Assembly: GCF_003710815.1 (NCBI RefSeq)
Contig: NZ_RHHP01000023.1
Coordinates: forward strand, 150,344 to 214,343
Length of the DNA: 64,000 nucleotides
Direction: 5' to 3'
Origin: Brevibacillus centrosporus
GTDB taxonomy: Bacteria; Bacillota; Bacilli; Brevibacillales; Brevibacillaceae
Shown here: piece by piece, positions 16,517-25,250 of the stretch
Layout: each line of letters opens with the position of its first letter
How positions within the stretch are numbered: position 1 is the stretch's first letter
The notes under the pieces: model-generated
Told to the model about the DNA's origin: nothing
Seen by the model: the letters and a program-made list of their open reading frames with translations, nothing else
Database searches by the model: none
Made by a program: the position numbers and the translations under genes

Positions 16517-17134
16517 CTAACTCGCTGCCAAAATACTAAGTGGCCCATCCTCTTTGATGATCGGCTCCAAATCGTACACGGAGATGGGAAACATGGGGAA
16601 TCCGACATAGTACGGCGTGATTTCGTAAAGCTGAAAATAGATGACCAAGGTTTTGTCCGCGAGATAAAAGTCCTGGTCGGGCTTGATCGTTGTAAAATCG
16701 CTCAGCGTCGGGATTTGTCTCTGCTTGATTTGGGCTTTGATCATGGTGGACAGGACTTTAATATAGTCACTGCCCGGTTTGAAGAGGTCCCGCAAGGCAT
16801 ACAGCTTTCCGGTGTCGACATCTGCCGAGACGGATCCGAGGAAGGTCATCCCATGTGCCATTTGCGGGGTGTAGGCGTAGTTGTTCATCGTTGCACTGAA
16901 GATGCCGCGCTGGTTATTTTTGATCTCGTAGCTGCCCTGCATCTGGGTGTTTCCTTGGACCTGTACTCTTTGCTGTTCGTGAATCAGGCCTTGGACGGTT
17001 TGCAGCAAGGCTCGGTTAATTTGTGTTTCGGCCTGCTGATTGGCAAGACCTGTCAGCTGCGGGTAGTAGATGGATGTACCCGGTCGCGTGATGGTGCGCG
17101 TCAAAACGGTAACGGGAAGTCGGTTCAAATCCAC
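16517..17134 (-). CDS. DUF3298-domain protein
   Basis: 205 residues from GTG 17134 (AAAGGA upstream). YYPQLTGLANQQAETQINRAL and GMTFLGSVSADVDTGKLYALRDLF, with a closing YEITPYYVGFP strand, match the DUF4163/DUF3298 pair seen in RsiV-type anti-sigma factors and in secreted lysozyme-binding-like proteins. Neither a signal peptide nor a membrane helix is present, so it would be cytosolic unless the start lies elsewhere. No adjacent sigma factor. Function unknown. Confidence 0.75.
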   Translation of the reverse strand: MDLNRLPVTVLTRTITRPGTSIYYPQLTGLANQQAETQINRALLQTVQGLIHEQQRVQVQGNTQMQGSYEIKNNQRGIFSATMNNYAYTPQMAHGMTFLGSVSADVDTGKLYALRDLFKPGSDYIKVLSTMIKAQIKQRQIPTLSDFTTIKPDQDFYLADKTLVIYFQLYEITPYYVGFPMFPISVYDLEPIIKEDGPLSILAAS

Positions 17135-17296
17135 TTTTTTTAGTCCTTTCTTCTCTCATATAGGTATCTGTCATAACAGCCTATTCGGATAGGGGGAAAG
17201 TGGTTTCTAGCGTTCGCATTTTTTTCACATCCACTGGAACAATCCACCATCTATAATGGAGGGGAAATACCAATCGAAAAGTAAGGAGGGACATTG

Positions 17297-18772
17297 ATGA
17301 TTCAGTTAATACGGAATACCTTGACGAACAAAGAAGGCTTTATGATCTTTGTTTTGTGGAATCATTTATGGATGGCCGGACTGATCGCCTTCCAGGAAAA
17401 CGTCAATTTCTGGATGGTCAGTTCGTTAGGTTTGCTGGTGACCCTGATCGTATCGCCCTATTATTTCATTCGTAGGAACAGCACGGTTATCCGTTATCTC
17501 GTCGCGATTGGACTCATGTTTTATGCTATTTCATTTGATCACTTTAGCTCAGAGCAGGAAGTTGCCTTTCTCGCCTTTATCGTAATGGGCTTTTTGGCTG
17601 CTTACCTGGACTGGAAGCTGGTGGTGTTTGCTGGGATTACGCAGATCATCGCCACGCTCGTGGGCTTCTACACAGGCACCTATCAGATTTTTACCGGTGA
17701 TTATACCGAGATCAACCTCGCTGTACGGATTGTTGCTATCTTGATGATGATGGCAGCTGTGACGTACCTGTGTCTGGCTGGACAAGCATCGCTGCAGAGA
17801 GCGAACGCTGCCCGAAAGGAAGCAGAAGAGAAAGAACAGCGTTTGAAAGAAATGCTCGAACACATCGAAGTGATGACCGAGCAGCTGGATCGCACGACGG
17901 AGCACGTACATGTGCATGCAGAAGGAACCAAACGCAATACGGATGACATGATGCTCGCCTTTAAAGAGGTTGCAACGGGTATGGAGTCGCAGGCTCATTC
18001 GACGGTGAAGATCGAGGAGGAAGTCCAGTCGATCGACCAGGAAATCGTGGGTGTCACGACGCAGACGAATGCTATGAAGGCAGAGTCTGACCAGAACAAT
18101 CTGCGGCTGACGGAAAGTGTGAGCATGATGAATGAGCTGTCCAAGCAGATGGATCAGATCGTGGAGGCTGTAAATGTGGCCGCCTCAACTATTCATCAGC
18201 TCAATCGTCAGGCCAATAAAGTTGAGGAAATCGTAGGGGCCATTAACCAGATCGCGACGCAAACCAACCTATTGGCACTGAATGCGGCGATCGAATCTGC
18301 CCGTGCAGGAGAGCATGGCAGAGGCTTTGCTGTAGTCGCAGATGAAGTGCGGAAGCTGGCTGAACAAAGTGCGACGGCCACACAGGAAATCACGGAGATT
18401 TTGAAGTCGCTCCATCAGGAAAGCGAGAATGCGGTCCTCCATATTGGAAACGGGGAAACCTCTGTATCTAAAGGAAAAGAGCTAGCAGTTAAAACGGTTG
18501 AATCGATTGAAGCCGTGCGGGCAGGAATGGTTCACTTCCTGGCAGCTGCAGAGCATGTGCGTTCCAGCATGGACCGGGTCAAGCTGCGCTCGAGTGAAGT
18601 AGCGATGGAAATGTCGACGATCACCGCAGTCACCGAAGAATCGGTAGCCAATCTGGAGGAGCTGTTTGCCACCGCAGAGAATCAGCATCAAAGGGTACGG
18701 GAAATCACCGAAGAGCTGGGTGAGCTCAACACTTTGTCGCATCGGCTCCAGCAGACATTTCACAAGCAGTAA
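17297..18772 (+). CDS. Methyl-accepting chemotaxis protein with polytopic membrane domain
   Basis: 491 residues from ATG 17297 (AAGGAGGG eight bases upstream; a TTG at 17294 is too close). The first ~175 residues form about six hydrophobic segments with no large extracellular sensor domain. A coiled coil follows, then the conserved signalling tip [20 protein letters not shown] and [17 protein letters not shown]. No HAMP domain is obvious. It would signal to CheA/CheW from a membrane-embedded sensor of unknown ligand, possibly membrane state or a small molecule. Monocistronic. Confidence 0.92.
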   Translation: MIQLIRNTLTNKEGFMIFVLWNHLWMAGLIAFQENVNFWMVSSLGLLVTLIVSPYYFIRRNSTVIRYLVAIGLMFYAISFDHFSSEQEVAFLAFIVMGFLAAYLDWKLVVFAGITQIIATLVGFYTGTYQIFTGDYTEINLAVRIVAILMMMAAVTYLCLAGQASLQRANAARKEAEEKEQRLKEMLEHIEVMTEQLDRTTEHVHVHAEGTKRNTDDMMLAFKEVATGMESQAHSTVKIEEEVQSIDQEIVGVTTQTNAMKAESDQNNLRLTESVSMMNELSKQMDQIVEAVNVAASTIHQLNRQANKVEEIVGAINQIATQTNLLALNAAIESARAGEHGRGFAVVADEVRKLAEQSATATQEITEILKSLHQESENAVLHIGNGETSVSKGKELAVKTVESIEAVRAGMVHFLAAAEHVRSSMDRVKLRSSEVAMEMSTITAVTEESVANLEELFATAENQHQRVREITEELGELNTLSHRLQQTFHKQ

Positions 18773-18790
18773 AAAGATTTGAAATAATCA

Positions 18791-18818
18791 TTGCACTTTT
18801 GAAAAATTCTGCTAAAAT
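18791..18818 (+). promoter_or_regulatory. Probable promoter for the S-box operon
   Basis: TTGCAC (18791-18796) and TAAAAT (18813-18818), 16-base spacing, upstream of the SAM riboswitch. Confidence 0.45.
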
Positions 18819-18847
18819 ATATCTGACTATAATCCTATAGATTTACT

Positions 18848-19010
18848 GCCTTATCTAGAGCGGCGGAGGGACTGGCCCGATGAAGCCCGGCAACCACTGT
18901 ACCTTGTACAGACTGGTGCCAATTCCTACAAGACAGGTAAATGTCTTGGAAGATGAGGAAGAGGACCGTTCAGGACGCAAACTCTTCCTCAAGGGAAGAG
19001 TTTTTTTTGT
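18848..19010 (+). promoter_or_regulatory. SAM-I (S-box) riboswitch with intrinsic terminator
   Basis: The S-box core is nearly canonical: CTTATC-x-AGAGCGGCGGAGGGA, CTGGCCCGATGAAGCC, CGGCAACC, GGTGCCAATTCC, and GATGAGG closing P1 with CCTTATC. The terminator follows: AACTCTTCC / GGAAGAGTT with a run of eight T (18979-19008). GATGAGGAAGAG (18952-18963) can pair with the terminator's left arm as antiterminator. SAM binding frees that arm and shuts off the downstream genes, the standard S-box OFF logic. Confidence 0.95.
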
Positions 19011-19030
19011 ACTTCTAAACGTTTTATCTT

Positions 19031-19107
19031 ATTTACGAACATTAACTGTAATTTTTGATGAAATGTACGTAATTATTGTTGATTTTTTGGCGTAAAAACC
19101 GTACATT
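19031..19107. promoter_or_regulatory. Degenerate PurR-box-like sequences downstream of the S-box
   Basis: ATTTACGAACATT (19031-19043, plus, 12/13 to AWWWCCGAACWWT), AATTACGTACATT (19074-19062, minus, 11/13) and AAAACCGTACATT (19095-19107, plus, 12/13). The spacing does not match the classical inverted pair. Suggestive only. Confidence 0.3.
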
Positions 19108-19163
19108 ACATAAGTAGATAGATAAGAACGAATATAAACGCTCCAGGTAGAGAGGGGAACACC

Positions 19164-20198
19164 ATGAAGAAATTATTGTTGGCTTTGACCACATTCGCCG
19201 TTTTGGCAGCAGGATGCTCGGCAGGAGGCAGCAGCGCTCCAGCAGATAAAGCAGAAGGACAAGCAGCGGGACAAGAGGGAGCGGCGAAAAAACGCATTGC
19301 CCTGATCCTGCCAGAGAAAATCGGGGTGAACCCGTTCTTCCAGCAAATGGACGAAGGCGCTAAGAAAGCAGGCGAAGAGTTTGGTGCAGAAGTAAAAAGC
19401 ATCGAATCCACTGACCATGGCGCGATTGAAGAAAACCTGCGCGTAGCTGTGGCGGAAAACTACGATTTGATTATCACGTCTTCGTTTGAATCTGAAGATG
19501 CCTTGAAAAAAGTAGCTGCCGAAAATCCGGATAAAAACTTCGCGATCATCGATACTGTTGTTGATTTGCCAAACGTACGCAGCGTTACCTTCCGCGAGCA
19601 GGAAGCGGCTTACCTGATGGGAGCAGCGGCTGGACTGGCAACGAAAACAAACAAAGTGGGCATGGTTGTCGCCATGGATATTCCTCTTCTGAAAAAATGG
19701 ACAGGCGGTTTCCAGGAAGGGATGAAAGCGACCAACCCAAATGCAGAATTCCTCGTAAACTACGTGGGCAGCTTCTCTGACCCGGCAAAAGCGAAAGAGC
19801 TTGCTTTGCTCCAGGCGTCCAAAGGCGCTGACTTCATTAACGGCGCTGCAGCTGTAGGGGATCTGGGTGTTTTTGAAGCAGCGAAAGAAAAAGGCTTCTT
19901 CACTTCCGGACAGGACGTTGACCGTACCACGATTGACCCTGAGCACATCGTTTTGTCCCAGTTGAAAGGTACAGATGCGGCTGCTTACGAGACCGTGAAG
20001 TCTTTCGTTGAAGGCAGCTTCAAGCCAGGCGTAGTGACCTACGGATTGAAAGAAAAAGGCGTGGGCGTAACCTATGTGACCCACGAAAGCAAAACGCCGC
20101 TGAACGCTTTCATCGGCCAGGAAGTAATCGACAAAGTGAAGGCTATCAATGACGAGATCGTAGCAGGTACGCGAAAAGTTCCTGACTCGTTCGAATAG
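19164..20198 (+). CDS. BMP-family nucleoside-binding lipoprotein of an ABC importer
   Basis: 344 residues. Lipoprotein signal MKKLLLALTTFAVLAAGC (lipidated Cys18) with AGAGAGGGG upstream. BMP/PnrA-type motifs: GVNPFFQQMDEGAKKAGEEF, FREQEAAYLMGAAAGLATK, VGMVVAMDIP and DGA-like ligand pocket residues near FTSGQDVDRT. Relatives (Bacillus NupN/YufN, Treponema PnrA) bind purine nucleosides. First gene behind the SAM riboswitch and followed by its ATPase and two permeases. The S-box suggests a sulfur-containing nucleoside ligand, which is inference. Confidence 0.92.
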   Translation: MKKLLLALTTFAVLAAGCSAGGSSAPADKAEGQAAGQEGAAKKRIALILPEKIGVNPFFQQMDEGAKKAGEEFGAEVKSIESTDHGAIEENLRVAVAENYDLIITSSFESEDALKKVAAENPDKNFAIIDTVVDLPNVRSVTFREQEAAYLMGAAAGLATKTNKVGMVVAMDIPLLKKWTGGFQEGMKATNPNAEFLVNYVGSFSDPAKAKELALLQASKGADFINGAAAVGDLGVFEAAKEKGFFTSGQDVDRTTIDPEHIVLSQLKGTDAAAYETVKSFVEGSFKPGVVTYGLKEKGVGVTYVTHESKTPLNAFIGQEVIDKVKAINDEIVAGTRKVPDSFE

Positions 20199-20220
20199 CT
20201 GGCAGCATTCGTGCATTTAG

Positions 20221-20250
20221 GTGACCGACTACAGCTGTGTAGTCGGTCGC
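20221..20250 (+). other. mRNA stem-loop between lipoprotein and ATPase genes
   Basis: 13-bp stem (one G-T pair) with a GCTG loop, no T-run after it. Probably protects the lipoprotein message or reduces expression of the distal genes, common after binding-protein genes. Confidence 0.7.
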
Positions 20251-20292
20251 TTGTGTATTTCGGCTGCATCAAGAGGAGAAGGAGGAGCACGA

Positions 20293-21822
20293 ATGACACA
20301 TCGCTTGGAAATGAAGCAGATGACCAAGAAGTACGGAGAATTTACGGCCAACGATCAAGTGTCGCTCACCTTGGAGGCGGGCGAGGTGCATGCGATCGTC
20401 GGGGAAAATGGCGCTGGGAAAACCACGCTCATGCGAATGCTGTACGGGATGGAGCAGCCAACGGCAGGAGAGATCCTTCTCAACGGGAAACCGGTATCCT
20501 TTCGCGGTCCCAACGACGCGATTCGAAACGGGATTGGCATGGTACATCAGCACTTCATGCTTTTCGGAGAGTTTAGTGTGGCGGAAAATATCGTGATTGG
20601 CTACGAGCCCAAGCAGGCAGGTTTTTTCCGACGCAAGGAAGCTGTGGAGAAAGTAAGTGCTTTAAGCGAGCAATACCGCATTCCGATCAACCCACAGGCA
20701 CGGGTCTCCACCTGCTCGGTCGGTGAGCAGCAAAGAGTCGAGATTCTCAAGGTGCTGTATCAGGGGGCGGATATCATCGTGCTCGACGAACCAACGGCTG
20801 TATTGACGCCGTTGGAGGTAAAAGACCTGCTGCAGACGATTCGGAATTTGGCGGCAAGTGGAAAAAGCGTCATTCTGATTACCCATAAGCTACAGGAGGT
20901 TATGGAGGTATCCGATCGTATTACCGTACTTCGCGGAGGCCGTGTGACCGGGACCGTTTCCCGGCACGAGACGAATGTCGACGATCTGGCGAGGCTGATG
21001 GTAGGCAGAGAGCTGGAAGAGCTGAGCCAGCGCATCCCTTTGGAGGGGAAACGACTGCTGCATGTAGATCAAGTGACTGTGCGAGAGAAGCAAACCCTGC
21101 TGGATAACGTGAGCTTCGCCGTTCATCACGGTGAAATCGTAGGAATCGCAGGTGTATCCGGCAACGGACAGTCTGAGCTGCTGCAAGTGATCAGTGGATT
21201 GAGGCCTGTGCAGGCAGGGAAGATCCATTTGGCGGGTGCCGATGTGACCAATAAGTCCGTAGAGTCGATCCGTCAGGCAGGACTGGCGCACATTCCAGAA
21301 GACCGCTATATGTGGGGAACCGCGAAGCAGGAAAGTGTCGAGGAAAACGCGTTGATGGGCTATCAGCGCAAGCCTGATTACTACCGGCGCGGCGTCATCC
21401 TGCGCGATGCGTTCCGCCAGGTGGTTCGCGGATGGGTAGACCGCTTTGCGATAAAAACCGGCTCCAGGCAGCTGCAAGAGCTGGCGGGCAATCTTTCTGG
21501 CGGGAATTTGCAAAAGCTGATCGTCGCAAGAGAGCTGGGGCAGGAAACCCCCTTGCTGGTTGCAGCTGAACCGACTCGCGGCGTGGATATTGGCGCGATG
21601 GAATACATTCATCAAGCCCTTATCGAAAAGCGAAACAGCGGAGACGGCATCTTGCTCGTCTCGTCTGAGCTGTCCGAAATTCTCGCGTTGTCAGACCGCA
21701 TTTTGGTGATGTACAAAGGGCGGATCGCGGGAGAGCTGGCACGATCAGAAGCAACAGAAGAAAAAATCAGCGTGTTGATGGCAGGAGGAAACGTTCATGG
21801 CAGCGATCAGAGAGCTGTGTAA
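20293..21822 (+). CDS. Nucleoside ABC importer, tandem ATP-binding protein
   Basis: 509 residues from ATG 20293 with GGAGGAGC upstream. Two fused nucleotide-binding domains of the RbsA/NupO type. The first has Walker A GENGAGKTT, signature CSVGEQQRVEILK and Walker B IIVLDEPTAVL. The second has the degenerate Walker A GVSGNGQSE, signature LSGGNLQKLIVARE and AAEPTRGVDIGA, as usual for this class. Its 3' end overlaps the first permease by 26 bases. Confidence 0.96.
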   Translation: MTHRLEMKQMTKKYGEFTANDQVSLTLEAGEVHAIVGENGAGKTTLMRMLYGMEQPTAGEILLNGKPVSFRGPNDAIRNGIGMVHQHFMLFGEFSVAENIVIGYEPKQAGFFRRKEAVEKVSALSEQYRIPINPQARVSTCSVGEQQRVEILKVLYQGADIIVLDEPTAVLTPLEVKDLLQTIRNLAASGKSVILITHKLQEVMEVSDRITVLRGGRVTGTVSRHETNVDDLARLMVGRELEELSQRIPLEGKRLLHVDQVTVREKQTLLDNVSFAVHHGEIVGIAGVSGNGQSELLQVISGLRPVQAGKIHLAGADVTNKSVESIRQAGLAHIPEDRYMWGTAKQESVEENALMGYQRKPDYYRRGVILRDAFRQVVRGWVDRFAIKTGSRQLQELAGNLSGGNLQKLIVARELGQETPLLVAAEPTRGVDIGAMEYIHQALIEKRNSGDGILLVSSELSEILALSDRILVMYKGRIAGELARSEATEEKISVLMAGGNVHGSDQRAV

Positions 21823-22867
21823 GTCATTGGTTCAGCCGATACTCGCCGTCATGATCGGGCTTTTGACCGGAGCGATCGTGATTGCGGCGGTAGGCGAATC
21901 GGTCATCGGGACGTATCAGGAAATGTGGAAGGGGGCCTTTGGCAGCTTTTATTTCTTCACTTCCACGCTGGCACGTGCGACACCGATCATGCTGATTGCG
22001 CTCGGGCTCGCTTTGGCCTTCCGCGCAGGCGTGTTTAACCTGGGAGCAGAGGGACAGATGGTGCTTGGTGCCATCAGTGCGACACTCGTCGCGATCTATT
22101 TGCCAGCCCCAGGAATCGTGAAAATGCTGGCAGGACTCATGGTAGGGATTGCAGTGGGCGGGTTGTGGTCGCTTTTGGCCGGATTTATGGAGGCGAGGTT
22201 CCGCATTCCGCTGCTCATTTCTACGCTTTTGTTCAACTATATTGCCGTGCTGTTCGCCAGCTACCTGGTGACCGAACCGTTTCAGGATCGGACAGGCTCG
22301 GCGGCTCTTGCGCAGACATTGATGCTGGATAAAAGCGCATGGCTTCCCAAGCTGTTCTCCGGGATGAGTGTGCACGCGGGCTTTTTCTTTGCGATAGCGG
22401 CTGCTCTCCTATTGTTCTGGGTGATTCGGTTCACGCCGTTTGGCTATGAGGTCAAAATGCTGGGTCAAAATCCGTTGTTTGCCCGGTACGGGGGGATTAA
22501 CCAGATCAAGGTCATGCTGACAGGGATGTTTGCCAGCGGCGGTTTGGCTGGGTTGGCCGGAACGGTAGAAGTCTTTGGATCGCACTATCGCTTTGTAGAT
22601 GGGGCGCTGACCGTTCCGAACTTTGCCTGGACGGGCATGATGGCGACGCTGCTCGCGAATTCCCATCCGATCGGCATTGTTTTCACATCGATTCTGCTGG
22701 CTGCGTTCCAGACCGGAGCGATGGGGGTCGAACGAAATACGGAGGTTCCGCTGGAGCTGGCGAGCGTCATCCAGGCGGTGCTGATTCTATTCATTTCTGC
22801 CAAGTTCAGCTATGACTGGTGGAAAAAACGCAAGGCAAAAGGGGGAGAATCACATGGAGCTGCTTGA
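21797..22867 (+). CDS. Nucleoside ABC importer, permease 1
   Basis: 356 residues with about ten hydrophobic segments. BPD_transp_2 family motif AFRAGVFNLGAEGQMVLGA near residues 74-92, and GYEVKMLGQNPLFARYGGI in the cytoplasmic coupling loop, both typical of NupP/YufP-type subunits. ATG 21797 is preceded by GCAGGAGGAAA inside the ATPase gene, so translation is coupled. The end overlaps permease 2 by 14 bases. Confidence 0.94.
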   Translation: MAAIRELCKSLVQPILAVMIGLLTGAIVIAAVGESVIGTYQEMWKGAFGSFYFFTSTLARATPIMLIALGLALAFRAGVFNLGAEGQMVLGAISATLVAIYLPAPGIVKMLAGLMVGIAVGGLWSLLAGFMEARFRIPLLISTLLFNYIAVLFASYLVTEPFQDRTGSAALAQTLMLDKSAWLPKLFSGMSVHAGFFFAIAAALLLFWVIRFTPFGYEVKMLGQNPLFARYGGINQIKVMLTGMFASGGLAGLAGTVEVFGSHYRFVDGALTVPNFAWTGMMATLLANSHPIGIVFTSILLAAFQTGAMGVERNTEVPLELASVIQAVLILFISAKFSYDWWKKRKAKGGESHGAA

Positions 22868-23765
22868 TTGGTCCCTCATCAGTTCGACCATTCGGATGGT
22901 TACGCCGATCCTGCTGGCGGCATTGGGTGGAGCGCTGTGCGCGCGTGTAGGTATTTTTAACGTAGGGCTGGAAGGGCTGGTCCTGGTCGGTGCCTTTTCG
23001 GCGATCGTGGGCAATCACTTTACGGGGAGTTTGTTTTTAGCCATCCTGTTTGCAGCATTGGTTTGTGTGCTGTTCTCCCTATTATTCGCCTACATGACGA
23101 TTGGACTTCGGGCAAACGAAATCGTCGTGGGGGTAGCGATCAACTTTTTGGCACTCGGCTTGACGACGTTCGCGCTGCGAGCAATCTTCGGAGTGAAGGG
23201 CGCGTTTTACGATAAAGAGATGGCGGGACTGCCCAAGCTGGACATTCCAGTGATCAAAGACATTCCGGTGCTTGGGGACATATTCTCCGGACATTCACCG
23301 CTGGTTTACCTCGCCTTTATCGCGGCGATTGTGCTGTATCTGTTCTTTTACCGGACCGTCACCGGTTTTCGTGTGCTTGCTGTCGGTCTGAGTCCGGTAG
23401 CCGCTCGCAGTCTCGGTCTCAAAGTGACAGGGCTGCAGGTGCTGGCGATCACGATGTGCGGAATTCTCTGCGGAGTCGCAGGGGCGCAGCTGTCTTTGGG
23501 GCAGGTGACGATGTTTACGGAAGGAATGACTGCGGGTCGTGGATTTATCGCCTTGGTAGCGATGATGATGGGGCAATCTCATCCCCTCGGAATTCTGGCG
23601 TCCAGCTTCCTGTTCGGCTTGATGGATGCTCTCAGTATCCGTCTGCAAGGCCTTTCCCTTCCGACACAGTTTACCTCTATGCTGCCTTACGTATTGACGA
23701 TTATTGCGATGTTCTTTGTCAAAGAGAAAAGTCAGGCAGGGGGCAGGGGGCAAAGCTCTCGCTGA
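22854..23765 (+). CDS. Nucleoside ABC importer, permease 2
   Basis: 303 residues from ATG 22854 (AAGGGGGAGAA upstream, within the preceding gene). It begins with a membrane helix and the same family motif, GALCARVGIFNVGLEGLVLVG. GFRVLAVGLSPVAARSLGLKV is the coupling loop, and GRGFIALVAMMMGQSHPLG is the conserved C-terminal block of NupQ/YufQ-like permeases. With permease 1 it forms the heterodimeric channel. Confidence 0.94.
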   Translation: MELLDWSLISSTIRMVTPILLAALGGALCARVGIFNVGLEGLVLVGAFSAIVGNHFTGSLFLAILFAALVCVLFSLLFAYMTIGLRANEIVVGVAINFLALGLTTFALRAIFGVKGAFYDKEMAGLPKLDIPVIKDIPVLGDIFSGHSPLVYLAFIAAIVLYLFFYRTVTGFRVLAVGLSPVAARSLGLKVTGLQVLAITMCGILCGVAGAQLSLGQVTMFTEGMTAGRGFIALVAMMMGQSHPLGILASSFLFGLMDALSIRLQGLSLPTQFTSMLPYVLTIIAMFFVKEKSQAGGRGQSSR

Positions 23766-23798
23766 TCACAACGAGAAAAACAAAAGGAGGAGTGCGTG

Positions 23799-24461
23799 AT
23801 GAACAAGGCAGAACGTATCAAACGAATGAAGGTGCCGACAGTCGATCCGGCATTGGCAAAGCGTCTCCCGCCTGGGCAAGTGCTGACGGAGCGCTTTCCG
23901 ATTCTCCATGAAGGTGAAGTGCCTGTCTACGACATGAACGAGTGGACACTGCGCGTATTTGGAGAGGTCGATCGGGAAGTGACCTTGACTTATCAACAGA
24001 TCATGGATATGCCGCAGTCGACAGTTACCCGCGATATTCACTGCGTGACGCGTTGGTCCCGTTTTGACAATGCCTTTACTGGGGTTCGCTTCCGTGATTT
24101 CATGCAGGCGATCGGAGTGACGCCGAAAAGCTCTTACGTCATGCTGCATGGCGACCAAGGATATACGACCAACCTGCATCTCAGCGATTTGGATCGCGAG
24201 GATGTCCTGTTGGCGCATTCGTTGGACGGAGAGCCTCTGACGGACAAGCATGGCTGGCCGCTGCGTCTAGTCGTGCCGCATCTGTATTTCTGGAAGAGTG
24301 TGAAGTGGCTGCGCGGCTTTGAATTTATCGATGAAAACAAACCTGGCTTCTGGGAGCAAAACGGCTTTCATATAAATGGGGATCCTTTTTTAGAAGAGCG
24401 GTTCTCCGGAGAAGCGTTGCCGATTCCGGAAGACGAGTGGGAGAAAAAGGAGTTTGATTAA
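23799..24461 (+). CDS. Sulfite-oxidase-like molybdopterin oxidoreductase (COG2041)
   Basis: 220 residues from ATG 23799, with AAAGGAGGAG upstream. Motifs: LTYQQIMDMPQ, DIHCVTRWS with the cysteine that ligates molybdenum in this family, GVRFRDFMQAIG, SYVMLHGDQGYTTNL, LPLR-like WPLRLVVPHLYFWKSVKW and RGFEF. No signal peptide is visible, unlike MsrP/YedY, so it is probably cytosolic like Bacillus YuiH. Its place between a nucleoside importer and a nucleoside phosphorylase under a SAM riboswitch is unusual. A role in oxidised-sulfur chemistry is conceivable but unproven. Confidence 0.88.
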   Translation: MNKAERIKRMKVPTVDPALAKRLPPGQVLTERFPILHEGEVPVYDMNEWTLRVFGEVDREVTLTYQQIMDMPQSTVTRDIHCVTRWSRFDNAFTGVRFRDFMQAIGVTPKSSYVMLHGDQGYTTNLHLSDLDREDVLLAHSLDGEPLTDKHGWPLRLVVPHLYFWKSVKWLRGFEFIDENKPGFWEQNGFHINGDPFLEERFSGEALPIPEDEWEKKEFD

Positions 24462-24462
24462 G

Positions 24463-25185
24463 ATGCTGACGAATCTGAAGATCAATCCCGCCGAGCTGCC
24501 AAAGCGCGTCATTGTGTGTGGGGATCCGAAGCGTGCCGCTTTGATCGCGTCCAAGCTGGGCAATCACCGCCAGCTGGCGGAAAACCGGGAGTATCATAGC
24601 TACGCAGGGGAATGGAAGGGCGTTGAGGTGGCGATTGTCAGCCATGGCGTCGGTTCGCCAGGGGCGGCAGTCTGCTTTGAGGAATTGGCAAAAGGCGGAG
24701 TAGAAGTCATCATCCGTGTGGGCACGGCTGGCTCCTATCAACAGGAGATCCAACCGGGCAGCCTCGTCATCAGCACGGCAGCTGTTCGCCAGGATGGACT
24801 GACCAGCCAGCTCGTGCCTCCAGGATTTCCGGCAATCGCAAATCGCCAAGTGGCAGGGGCGCTGGTCGAAGCAGCAAAGTCTAGCAATTCCGGTCTCCAC
24901 ATCGCAGAAGGCATCACGTTGACGCTGGACGTTTTCTACAACGGTGTACTGGAATTCCCGCACAAGCTCTATCAAAAAGCCGGAGTACTGGCTGTTGAGA
25001 TGGAGAACTCCGCGCTGTTTGTCATCGCAGCCTTGCGCGGGATGAAAGCCGGATCTATTTTGGCCATCGACGGTTTTGCTGATGCTGACCTGCTGCAGGA
25101 TTACAATCCGCATACGGAAAATTTGGCCAAGGCCATTGAAGCAGAAGCCTTGATCGCGCTGGATGCCGTCATTAGCGTGAAGTGA
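24463..25185 (+). CDS. Nucleoside phosphorylase (PNP/uridine phosphorylase family)
   Basis: 240 residues from ATG 24463 (AAAAAGGAG ten bases upstream, inside the preceding gene; TTG 24454 is too close). Family signatures: VCGDPKRAA for phosphate, SHGVGSPGAAVCFEEL (the PNP/UDP family pattern), VRVGTAG-like IRVGTAGS, and VEMENSALF for the ribose site. It splits nucleosides with phosphate into base and ribose-1-phosphate analogue. The base-recognition segment IDGFADAD differs from textbook DeoD and Udp, so specificity is open. Methylthioadenosine would fit the S-box context. Confidence 0.9.
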   Translation: MLTNLKINPAELPKRVIVCGDPKRAALIASKLGNHRQLAENREYHSYAGEWKGVEVAIVSHGVGSPGAAVCFEELAKGGVEVIIRVGTAGSYQQEIQPGSLVISTAAVRQDGLTSQLVPPGFPAIANRQVAGALVEAAKSSNSGLHIAEGITLTLDVFYNGVLEFPHKLYQKAGVLAVEMENSALFVIAALRGMKAGSILAIDGFADADLLQDYNPHTENLAKAIEAEALIALDAVISVK

Positions 25186-25193
25186 AAAAGGGG

Positions 25194-25233
25194 AAAAAGC
25201 CCAGGACATTTGATAGGGTCCTGGGCTTTTTCT
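25194..25233. terminator. Bidirectional terminator after the nucleoside operon
   Basis: Perfect 14-bp stem AAAAAGCCCAGGAC / GTCCTGGGCTTTTT, 10-base loop. Confidence 0.9.
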
Positions 25234-25250
25234 ATGGTGTGGAGACTTCG

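Noticed and set aside
19173..20216. 347-codon minus-strand frame opposite the BMP lipoprotein
   Set aside because: Antisense shadow with biased composition; the plus strand has a lipoprotein signal and operon context.
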